36,122 bases of DNA from Bacteroidales bacterium. Lineage in GTDB: Bacteria; Bacteroidota; Bacteroidia; Bacteroidales; UBA932. Positions 14,295-21,231 of this stretch are shown here, in pieces; position 1 is the stretch's first letter; every line of letters starts with the position of its first letter. Made by a program: the position numbers and the translations under genes. The stretch covers positions 1-36,122 of the forward strand of contig JAFPWX010000024.1 in assembly GCA_017412645.1 (NCBI GenBank), in the 5' to 3' direction. Below the pieces are notes generated by a model, which ran no database searches, was not told the DNA's origin, and was given only the letters and a program-made list of their open reading frames with translations.

Positions 14295-16090
14295 ACAACC
14301 GCACGAAGGTTCTCGGCATAGTGCTGGGGGTGGTCGTCGCCATCCTCGTGGGCCGGCTTTTCCAGATCCAGATCCTGGACGGCTCCTACAAGCGCGACGC
14401 CTCCAATAACTCCATGATCTACGAGACCATCTACCCGCCCCGCGGCATCATCTACGACCGCGACGACCGGGTGCTGGTGGGGAACAAGGTGTGTTATGAC
14501 ATTCTGGTTACACCCCGTGAGGTGACGGAGTTTGACACGCTCGCCCTTGCGGAGGCGCTGGGGATCACGCCGGAGTTTGTGCGCGAGCGCATGGCTTACT
14601 ACCGCGAGCGCCGGCGGAGCATCGGTTACCAGACGCTCACCTTCGTGAAGCAGCTGCCGGTGGAGCGCTACATGCGCTTCGCGGAGACGGCCTACGCCTT
14701 CCCCGGCTTCCGCGGGCAGGTGCGCAGCATACGCGAGTATCCGTTCGACGCCGGCGGCAACCTGCTGGGCTACATGGGCGAGGTGAACGCCACCGACATC
14801 AAGGCGGAACCGGAGACCTATAAGGCGGGCGACTATATAGGCAAGACTGGTCTGGAGGCGATACGAGAAAAGGAACTCCGGGGAAAGAAGGGATATCATA
14901 TTTTCTTAAGGGACTCCCGTAACCGCCGGCAGAATGCCTATGCGGACGGGGAGTTCGATCTGCCGGCGGAACCCGGCACCGACATTGTCACCACCATAGA
15001 CGCACCGCTGCAGCAGTACGGCCAGCGCCTCATGGCTGGCAAGAAGGGGAGCCTCATCGCCATCGAACCGGCTACCGGAGAGATTCTGGCGATGGTCTCC
15101 AGTCCCGGCATCTCCGTGGACGAGCTGGCGAATATCGGACAGCACTACGGCCGTCTGGTGATGGACCCGAACCGGCCGATGTTCAACCGTACCGTGCAGG
15201 CATCGTACCCGCCGGGATCGGTGTTCAAGCTCGTGAACGGCCTCATCGGCATGCAGGAAGGGGTGCTGGAGCCCTGGTACAAGTATCCGTGCACGAGGGG
15301 CTATGCCTATTCGTCGAAACATAAGCTGGGCTGCCACGCCCACCGCTCGCCGCTGGATCTCACCGAGGCCGTAATGATGAGCTGCAACGCCTACTTCTGC
15401 TACGTGTTCAAAAATTTGCTGGAGAAGGGGCCCACTGCGGAATGCTTCGACCGTTGGCGCGACTATGTACTGAGCTTTGGATTCGGGGCTCCGCTGGGCA
15501 GCGACTTCCCCTCGGAACTGGGCGGCAACATCCCCACATCGAAGTACTATGATAGGGTTTACGGCGCACGGCACTGGCGCTTCAGCAACGTGGTGTCGCT
15601 CTCCATCGGCCAGGGAGAGATAGGCGCAACGCCGCTTCAGATAGCTAATTTGGCGGCGATTATGGCCAACCGGGGCTGGTACCGCGTGCCGCATATCGTG
15701 CGCTCGGGCGAGGAACGCTTTACGGAGAAGCACTACACCCTCGTGGATACGACGCATTTCGAAAAGGTGATACCCGGGATGTGGCAGGCGGTGAACGCGC
15801 CCTGGGGCGCGGGCGGAACGGCTGCTGCAGCCGCGGTGCCAGGACTGGATATCTGCGGGAAGACGGGAACGGCCCAGAACCCGCACGGCGCCGACAACTC
15901 GGTGTTCATCTGCTTTGCCCCGAAGGACAATCCTCGAATCGCGGTTGTCGGCTATGTGGAAGGAGGCGGCTGGGGAGGCAGTACCTCCTGCCCCATCGCT
16001 TCGCTGCTGGTGGAAAAGTATCTTACCGGGGAAATCTCCCGCCCCGCTCTGGAGGAGAGAATGCTTAAGCTGAGGTTTATCGATGAGTAA
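14285..16090 (+). CDS. mrdA: Penicillin-binding protein 2 (elongation transpeptidase)
   Basis: The class B PBP that cross-links lateral wall with RodA. The 601-residue protein has an N-terminal membrane helix (VLGIVLGVVVAILVGRLF), the dimerisation domain (PPRGIIYDRDDRVLVGN from about 47), and a transpeptidase domain with YPPGSVFK (catalytic S312, SxxK), SCN (SxN) and KTGTAQN (about 526). The start at 14285 gives MEINNRTKVLGI and matches the family. An in-frame extension to 14189 would run deep into mreD. It overlaps mreD by 10 bp and rodA by 8 bp. Confidence 0.96.
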   Translation: MEINNRTKVLGIVLGVVVAILVGRLFQIQILDGSYKRDASNNSMIYETIYPPRGIIYDRDDRVLVGNKVCYDILVTPREVTEFDTLALAEALGITPEFVRERMAYYRERRRSIGYQTLTFVKQLPVERYMRFAETAYAFPGFRGQVRSIREYPFDAGGNLLGYMGEVNATDIKAEPETYKAGDYIGKTGLEAIREKELRGKKGYHIFLRDSRNRRQNAYADGEFDLPAEPGTDIVTTIDAPLQQYGQRLMAGKKGSLIAIEPATGEILAMVSSPGISVDELANIGQHYGRLVMDPNRPMFNRTVQASYPPGSVFKLVNGLIGMQEGVLEPWYKYPCTRGYAYSSKHKLGCHAHRSPLDLTEAVMMSCNAYFCYVFKNLLEKGPTAECFDRWRDYVLSFGFGAPLGSDFPSELGGNIPTSKYYDRVYGARHWRFSNVVSLSIGQGEIGATPLQIANLAAIMANRGWYRVPHIVRSGEERFTEKHYTLVDTTHFEKVIPGMWQAVNAPWGAGGTAAAAAVPGLDICGKTGTAQNPHGADNSVFICFAPKDNPRIAVVGYVEGGGWGGSTSCPIASLLVEKYLTGEISRPALEERMLKLRFIDE

Positions 16091-17375
16091 TTCTTCACGC
16101 AGAAGCCTCGGAAAGGCGGTTGACTGGCGGCTGGTGCTGTACTGGCTGGTGCTGGTGGGCATCGGCTGGATAAACATCTACGCCTCTATCCATTCCAGTG
16201 AGCCGGCAAGCATCTTCGACTGGAGTTGCCGCAGCGGAAAGCAGTTTGTGTGGATACTTACGGCCACCGTGCTTGCCGCAGTGATACTATTTGCCGTGAA
16301 TCCGCGGCTCTGGGAGGTAGTTTCGGTTCCGGCCTACTTTGCAGTGGTCTTCCTGCTGGTGGCGGTAATTTTCGTGGGAGCCTCGGTGAAGGGCTCACAT
16401 TCCTGGTTCCGCCTGGGGCCTGTCTCCTTCCAGCCGGCGGAGATCTCGAAGATAACCACTTCGCTGGTACTGGCCACCATAATGGGCAAAGTTGGCTTCA
16501 GCTTCGCCAGGCGAGGCGATTTCCTGAAGGTCGCCGCCGTCGTGGCTCTGCCGATGCTGATAATTATCGCCGAGAGCGAGACGGGCAGCGCCCTGGTTTA
16601 TGTGGGCTTCCTTTTCGCCCTCTTCCGGGAAGGCCTGTCGGTGTGGTACCTTGTGTTGATCCTGGCGGCGATAGTGCTGTTCATTCTGACCTTGAAGGCC
16701 GGTATCTGGGTCTCGTTGGGAGTGGTGGCCGCCGGAGGCATCGCCGGACTCGTAGTGCTGCTCCGCCGGCATCGTCCAAGGTCGCGCGAGAGGCGTTCCG
16801 CGCTCCGGCTGCTCCTGCTGGGAGTGGTGGCCGCCGGCCTTATGGCGCTGAGCACCCGCGTAGTGTTCGATAAGGTGCTGGCCGACCATCAGCGCAGCCG
16901 TATCGAGGTCCTGCTGGGAATGAAGGAAGACCCAGCCGGGGTGGGTTACAACGTGCGGCAGAGCATGATAGCCATAGGCTCGGGCGGCCTGTTCGGGAAA
17001 GGTTACCTTCAAGGCACCCAGACCACTTACGGCTTCGTGCCGGAGCAGAGCACCGATTTCATCTTCTGCACCGTCGGTGAAGAGTGGGGCTTCGTGGGCT
17101 GTCTCGCCGTGATCTTGCTATACGTCGCCCTGATTCTCCGAATCGCCAAGGACGCCGAACGCAGCCGGGAAGCGTTCACGCGCATCTACGGCTACTGTCT
17201 GGCATGCTGCCTCTTCATGCATCTGTTCATCAATATAGGCATGACCATAGGTCTCATGCCTGTCATCGGCATCCCGCTGCCTTTCATCAGCTACGGCGGC
17301 TCGTCGCTCTGGGCCTTCACAGTGATGCTCTTCATCTTCATCGCGCTGGACAGGCAGGAGAAGAAGTATTTTTAG
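16083..17375 (+). CDS. rodA: Peptidoglycan glycosyltransferase RodA (SEDS family)
   Basis: An integral membrane SEDS protein that polymerises lipid II for the lateral wall with PBP2. The 430 residues include about ten hydrophobic helices and the SEDS signatures GSHSWFRLGPVSFQPAEISK (about 102-121), GLFGKGYLQGTQTTYGFVPEQSTDFIF (about 302-328), and GIPLPFISYGGSSLW near the end. A basic stretch RRHRPRSRERRS between helices is probably cytoplasmic. It is the last gene of the shape operon, and a new promoter for the next gene starts at its stop codon. Confidence 0.96.
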   Translation: MSNSSRRSLGKAVDWRLVLYWLVLVGIGWINIYASIHSSEPASIFDWSCRSGKQFVWILTATVLAAVILFAVNPRLWEVVSVPAYFAVVFLLVAVIFVGASVKGSHSWFRLGPVSFQPAEISKITTSLVLATIMGKVGFSFARRGDFLKVAAVVALPMLIIIAESETGSALVYVGFLFALFREGLSVWYLVLILAAIVLFILTLKAGIWVSLGVVAAGGIAGLVVLLRRHRPRSRERRSALRLLLLGVVAAGLMALSTRVVFDKVLADHQRSRIEVLLGMKEDPAGVGYNVRQSMIAIGSGGLFGKGYLQGTQTTYGFVPEQSTDFIFCTVGEEWGFVGCLAVILLYVALILRIAKDAERSREAFTRIYGYCLACCLFMHLFINIGMTIGLMPVIGIPLPFISYGGSSLWAFTVMLFIFIALDRQEKKYF

Positions 17376-17383
17376 TAAATTTG
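17376..17383 (+). promoter_or_regulatory. -7 promoter box for the aminopeptidase gene
   Basis: TAAATTTG starts directly after the rodA TAG and ends 6 nt before the next ATG, giving a predicted leaderless transcript. Confidence 0.6.
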
Positions 17384-17389
17384 TAGGCT

Positions 17390-18784
17390 ATGTTCAGTAA
17401 AGATATATATGTCGCACGCAGGCGCAGGCTCCTGGAGCTGCTCCGCGGGGAGAAGGGAATAGCCCTGTTTTTGGGCAACGCTCCCTCTCCGGCACAGTAC
17501 AAAGACAATTGCTATAAATTCCGTCAGGACAGCACCTGGCTGTATTACTGGGGTATAGACGAACCCTATTTCGCCGCCACCCTGGACCTCGAGACCGGCG
17601 AGGAGACCATCTTCGCGGACGATGTTAGCATTGACGACATCATCTGGATGGGGCCGCAGCCCTCGGTGGCCGAGCAGGCCGCTTCGGTTGGAGTAGCCGG
17701 CAGCGCCCCGTACGCCAAGCTGAACCTTGTGGTGAGCGCCGCCATCGTCAAGGGTCGTCCTGTACATACCATCCCGCCCAGCAGGCACTACGGCTCTATG
17801 AAGCTGCAGGGCCTCGGAATCGACGCCCCGTCGGAAGCGCTCATCCGCGCCATCATCGCCATGAGGCTCGTGAAGCAGCCTGAGGAAATTGTGGAACTTG
17901 ACGCCGCCGGAGTGCTCGGACAAAAGATGCACACCGTGGCGCGCAAGGGTATACGCATCGGCCGCGTGGAACAGGAAATCGTGGGCGAGATGGAAGGCGT
18001 GACTCTGGCCGAGGGCTGGGGGATCTCGTTCGAGACCATACTCACCCAGCACGGCGAGGTGTTCCACAATCACGGGCACGCTGCCGTCATCGAACCGGGA
18101 AAACTCATGGTGATAGACGCCGGCGCGGAGGGGAATTCCCACTACGCTTCGGACTTCACCCGCACCTATCCGACTTCCGGCAAGTACTCGGCAAAGCAGC
18201 GCGACCTCTACCAGACGGTGTGGGAGTGCCACGAGCTGGCGTTCTCGATGATCAAGCCGGGAGTTGCCTACCGCGACGTGCATCTGGCCGCCTGCCGGCA
18301 CATGCTGGAGAATCTCTCACAGCTCGGGCTGGTTCACGGTTCGCTGGACGAAATGATGGAACTCGGAATTGCCGGCCTGTTCATGCCCCACGGGCTCGGC
18401 CACAATATGGGTCTGGACGTGCACGACATGGAGGACCTGGGCGAGGATCTGGTGGGTTACGATCCCGACCAGAAGCGCTCTTCACAGATGGGACTCAGGA
18501 GCCTTCGTATGGCGCGCCGCCTGGTTCCCGGCAACGTGATTACCGACGAACCCGGCATCTACCTGATTCCGGACCTGATAGCTCTCTGGAAGCGCGAGGG
18601 TACGGACAAGGGTCACGTGAACTATGCCCTTCTGGAAAAGGAATACCTCGATTTCGGCGGCATCCGCCTGGAGGACGACGTTCTCGTAACGGAAGACGGT
18701 GCCCGCAGGCTCGGAGGCAAGCGTCTCCCGGCATCGGCCGACGAGATAGAGGAAGCAATGCGTTTGGATAAAGAAAACAACTAG
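17390..18784 (+). CDS. pepP: M24-family Xaa-Pro aminopeptidase
   Basis: A 464-residue two-domain metallopeptidase that removes an N-terminal residue before proline. The N-terminal creatinase-like domain (about 1-165) includes FLGNAPSPAQYKDNCYKFRQDSTWLYYWG. The C-terminal pita-bread domain has the metal ligands in VIDAGAEGNSHYASDFTRTYP (two Asp), HGLGHNMGLDVHDM (His), ITDEPGIYL (Glu) and GGIRLEDDVLVT (Glu). All five ligands appear to be present. It is followed 2 bp later by fabG. The link to fabG and comF is positional only. Confidence 0.93.
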   Translation: MFSKDIYVARRRRLLELLRGEKGIALFLGNAPSPAQYKDNCYKFRQDSTWLYYWGIDEPYFAATLDLETGEETIFADDVSIDDIIWMGPQPSVAEQAASVGVAGSAPYAKLNLVVSAAIVKGRPVHTIPPSRHYGSMKLQGLGIDAPSEALIRAIIAMRLVKQPEEIVELDAAGVLGQKMHTVARKGIRIGRVEQEIVGEMEGVTLAEGWGISFETILTQHGEVFHNHGHAAVIEPGKLMVIDAGAEGNSHYASDFTRTYPTSGKYSAKQRDLYQTVWECHELAFSMIKPGVAYRDVHLAACRHMLENLSQLGLVHGSLDEMMELGIAGLFMPHGLGHNMGLDVHDMEDLGEDLVGYDPDQKRSSQMGLRSLRMARRLVPGNVITDEPGIYLIPDLIALWKREGTDKGHVNYALLEKEYLDFGGIRLEDDVLVTEDGARRLGGKRLPASADEIEEAMRLDKENN

Positions 18785-18786
18785 AT

Positions 18787-19524
18787 ATGGGACTTCTGGA
18801 TGGAAAAGTGGCGCTCGTAACGGGCGCGTCAAGGGGGATAGGCAAGGCCATCGCCCTGAGGTTTGCTTCGGAAGGAGCGAATATAGCTTTTACAGATCTT
18901 AAGGTTTCGCAGGAAACCGTGGACGAGATTGCCGCCCTCGGCGTGAAGGTTCGCGCCTGGGAGAGCAACGCCGCCTCTTTCGAGGATACCGCCCGCGTGG
19001 TTGGTGAGATCGTGGCCGAATTCGGCCGCATCGACGTTCTTGTGAACAACGCCGGTATCACCAAGGACGGCCTGATGCTTCGCATGGAGGAGGCCCAGTG
19101 GGACGCCGTGCTCACCGTGAACCTGAAATCGGCTTTCAACTATATTCACGCTGTAACGCCCGTGATGATGAAGCAGCGCAGCGGCTCCATTATCGGCATG
19201 GCGTCGGTGGTTGGTATCCATGGTAACGCCGGTCAGGCAAACTATTCCGCGTCGAAGGCCGGCATGATCGCCCTTCACAAGAGTATGGCCAAGGAGCTCG
19301 GCCCCCGCGGCATCCGCGCCAACTGCATCGCTCCGGGATTCATCATCTCTGACATGACGGCAGCGATGCCCGAAGAGGTGCGCAACGAGTGGATCAAGAC
19401 CATCCCGATGCGTCGCGGAGGCACTCCGGAAGACGTTGCCGGCGTAGCCCTCTTCCTCGCCAGCGATCTCTCCGGCTATGTGAGCGGCCAGGTGATTCCC
19501 GTCTGCGGCGGCATGGGCTGCTAG
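18787..19524 (+). CDS. fabG: 3-oxoacyl-[ACP] reductase (SDR family)
   Basis: The NADPH-dependent ketoreductase of fatty acid elongation. The 245-residue protein has TGASRGIGKAI (cofactor binding, 13-23), NNAG (about 87-90), the catalytic Ser in GMASVVG, YSASK (catalytic Tyr and Lys, about 153-157) and the C-terminal VCGGMGC. It ends in GGMGC where many FabG have GGM.M. Length and motifs are those of FabG, though other short-chain reductases cannot be fully excluded. It lies 2 bp after pepP and 5 bp before the comF-like gene. Confidence 0.9.
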   Translation: MGLLDGKVALVTGASRGIGKAIALRFASEGANIAFTDLKVSQETVDEIAALGVKVRAWESNAASFEDTARVVGEIVAEFGRIDVLVNNAGITKDGLMLRMEEAQWDAVLTVNLKSAFNYIHAVTPVMMKQRSGSIIGMASVVGIHGNAGQANYSASKAGMIALHKSMAKELGPRGIRANCIAPGFIISDMTAAMPEEVRNEWIKTIPMRRGGTPEDVAGVALFLASDLSGYVSGQVIPVCGGMGC

Positions 19525-19529
19525 GTCTT

Positions 19530-20378
19530 ATGGATGCGAGAATCTCGCAGATCAGTTTACGGTCGGCGGCGCTCAGCGTCGCCGATCTTGTCCTTCCGCG
19601 TGTCTGTGTGGTGTGTGGACGGACGCTGCTTCCGCGCGAGACTCACGTCTGTACCGCCTGCGCCGCCGACCTGCCACGGACTTTCTTCGCCGGGCAGCGG
19701 GACAATCCCATGGCGCTGGCGTTTAATGCGCTGGTGGAGAGGGAGCTGGGAGGGAGCCATGGAGTGGACACGCCCTCCGGAGCCTGCTCCCTGCCGACGA
19801 CACAACCGTTCAGTTATGCAGCGGCTCTGTTTTACTATCGGGGAGATTCGCCGTACAGTCTGATTCCGCAGGCGCTGAAATACGATCGCAACTTTGGGGC
19901 GGGGCGGTATTTCGCCAGGATGCTTGGGCGGGAGCTTGCGGCCTCGTCGCTCTTTGCCGATGTGGACGCCATCCTGCCCGTGCCCCTTCATTGGCTTCGC
20001 CAATGGCGGCGCGGGTATAACCAGGCGGAGGTGATAGCGAAAGGGATTGCGGAGGAGTTGAAGGGCGGAGCTGAGGCCAGTGGCTCTCCGGCTCCACCGG
20101 TGCTAACCCGGGTGCTGAAGCGCGTGCGCCGCACCCGAACCCAGACCCGTCTCGACGCCGGCGGGCGCTATGCTAACGTCCACTCGGCCTTCGTGGCGGA
20201 TGGAAAGGTATTGGGCAAGCCGCTCCATCTGCTGCTGGTGGACGACGTGTTCACCACCGGCGCCACGCTACTCGCCTGCGAACGGGCACTCCGTCGGGCT
20301 CTGACCGAAACCCTCGGCCCCGAAGCCGCCAGCCGGGTGCGCATTTCCGTTGCAACGCTCGCTTACGTGGGGAGATAA
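19530..20378 (+). CDS. comF: ComF-family phosphoribosyltransferase-like protein
   Basis: A 282-residue protein with an N-terminal zinc ribbon (CVVC at 26-29, CTAC at 41-44) and a C-terminal PRTase fold with the PRPP loop LLLVDDVFTTGATLLAC (about 231-247), the layout of ComF/GntX. ComF is needed for DNA uptake in competent species; its reaction is unknown. The YNQAEVIAKGIAE segment is family-typical. Two low-complexity stretches (GGSHGVDTPSGACSLPT at about 74-90 and KGGAEASGSPAPP) make it longer than usual. The start at 19530 is chosen because the extension overlaps fabG and is not ComF-like. Confidence 0.88.
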   Translation: MDARISQISLRSAALSVADLVLPRVCVVCGRTLLPRETHVCTACAADLPRTFFAGQRDNPMALAFNALVERELGGSHGVDTPSGACSLPTTQPFSYAAALFYYRGDSPYSLIPQALKYDRNFGAGRYFARMLGRELAASSLFADVDAILPVPLHWLRQWRRGYNQAEVIAKGIAEELKGGAEASGSPAPPVLTRVLKRVRRTRTQTRLDAGGRYANVHSAFVADGKVLGKPLHLLLVDDVFTTGATLLACERALRRALTETLGPEAASRVRISVATLAYVGR

Positions 20379-20410
20379 AAAAAGGAGCTCAGATTTCTCT
20401 GAACTCCTTT
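20377..20410 (-). terminator. Intrinsic terminator of tRNA-Pro (possibly bidirectional)
   Basis: AAAGGAG-c-TCAGA and TCTGA-a-CTCCTTT form a strong hairpin with one mismatch at 20381-20410. On the minus strand it is followed by a run of seven or more T (plus-strand A run 20377-20383), ideal for ending tRNA-Pro transcription. On the plus strand it could also end the comF transcript. Confidence 0.85.
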
Positions 20411-20413
20411 ATG

Positions 20414-20487
20414 TCGGGAAGACTGGACTCGAACCAGCGACCCCGCGCCCCCCAGACGCGTGCGCTAACCAACTGCGCCACTTCCCG
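20414..20487 (-). tRNA. tRNA-Pro (GGG)
   Basis: The minus-strand 74-nt cloverleaf has acceptor CGGGAAG/CTTCCCG, D-arm GCGCAGTTGGTTAGCGC, anticodon stem CGCGT/GCGCG with loop CTGGGGG (anticodon GGG at 20451-20453), and T-loop TTCGAGT. The first pair C-G is typical for tRNA-Pro. CCA is not encoded. Confidence 0.94.
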
Positions 20488-20543
20488 AAAGCGGACCGCA
20501 AAGATAGATATTTTTCGGAACATTGCAAAATAAACCATCGTTA

Positions 20544-20621
20544 GTCGCAAAAATGGCCCAAAATGCAACTAACCCCCGGTCGATACCAGGGGTTAGTTTC
20601 AAAAAAGGCGAAAAATGCGAC
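20544..20621. repeat. Palindromic repeat element, intergenic copy
   Basis: A perfect 10-bp stem AACTAACCCC/GGGGTTAGTT (20567-20576, 20589-20598) with an inner GGT/ACC pair is bracketed by two related direct repeats (AAAAATGGCCCAAAATGC at 20549-20566 and AAAAAAGGCGAAAAATGC at 20601-20618) spaced 52 bp apart. Outer GTCGCA/TGCGAC also pair. It lies 2 bp past the rubrerythrin stop codon and may serve as its terminator. Same plan as 22543-22609. Confidence 0.75.
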
Positions 20622-20623
20622 TG

Positions 20624-21166
20624 TTAATAGTTCTCTGCCTTGAGCTCGAAGTAGCTCTTGGGATGGAGGCAGCAGGGGCAGACCTCGGGAGCCTTCTTGC
20701 CGATGACCACGTGACCGCAGTTGCGGCATACCCAGATGCGGTCGCCTTCGCTGGAGAAGACTACGCCGTCCTTGATGTTCTGGGCGAGTTTGCGATAGCG
20801 CTCCTCGTGGTGCTTCTCGATGGCGCCGACCATGCGGAACTTGGCGGCAATCTCCTTGAAGCCTTCTTCGTCGGCCTCCTTGGCCATGCGGTCGTACATG
20901 TCGGTCCATTCGAAGTTCTCGCCGGCAGCGGCCTCTTCGAGGTTGGCGACGGTGTCGTTCAGCTGGCCTCCGTTAAGATATTTGAACCAGAGCTCGGCAT
21001 GTTCTTTTTCGTTCCCTGCCGTTTCCAGGAAGATCGCCGCGATTTGTTCGTAACCCTCTTTCTTTGCCTTGGAGGCGAAGTAGGTGTACTTGTTGCGGGC
21101 CTGGGATTCGCCTGCGAAGGCTTCCATCAGGTTCTTTTCGGTCTTTGTTCCTTTAAGGTCTTTCAT
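20624..21166 (-). CDS. rbr: Rubrerythrin
   Basis: A non-haem di-iron peroxidase of 180 residues that protects anaerobes from hydrogen peroxide. The four-helix ferritin-like domain has the diiron ligands in [13 protein letters not shown] (E20), [12 protein letters not shown] (E53, H56) and [10 protein letters not shown] (about 116-124). The C-terminal rubredoxin-like domain has C147, C150, C163 and C166. A minus-strand TACATTTG box at 21197-21204 lies 30 nt upstream. It is divergent from thrA. The gene fits an anaerobic gut-type Bacteroidales. Confidence 0.96.
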   Translation of the reverse strand: MKDLKGTKTEKNLMEAFAGESQARNKYTYFASKAKKEGYEQIAAIFLETAGNEKEHAELWFKYLNGGQLNDTVANLEEAAAGENFEWTDMYDRMAKEADEEGFKEIAAKFRMVGAIEKHHEERYRKLAQNIKDGVVFSSEGDRIWVCRNCGHVVIGKKAPEVCPCCLHPKSYFELKAENY

Positions 21167-21196
21167 GATATGTGATTATTAGAGTTTCGGATTTCA

Positions 21197-21204
21197 CAAA
21201 TGTA
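21197..21204 (-). promoter_or_regulatory. -7 promoter box for rubrerythrin
   Basis: Minus-strand TACATTTG fits TAnnTTTG, 30 nt before the rubrerythrin ATG. It stands 12 bp from the thrA box on the plus strand. Confidence 0.6.
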
Positions 21205-21216
21205 GCAAAAAAATCC

Positions 21217-21224
21217 TAAATTTG
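21217..21224 (+). promoter_or_regulatory. -7 promoter box for thrA-asd
   Basis: TAAATTTG ends 7 nt before the thrA ATG, so the transcript would be close to leaderless and leaves no room for a threonine leader attenuator. Confidence 0.6.
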
Positions 21225-21231
21225 TAAGACT

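Noticed and set aside
21170-21231. A threonine leader attenuator before thrA
   Set aside because: The promoter box ends 7 nt before the ATG, so there is no transcribed leader, and no Thr/Ile-rich short ORF is present.
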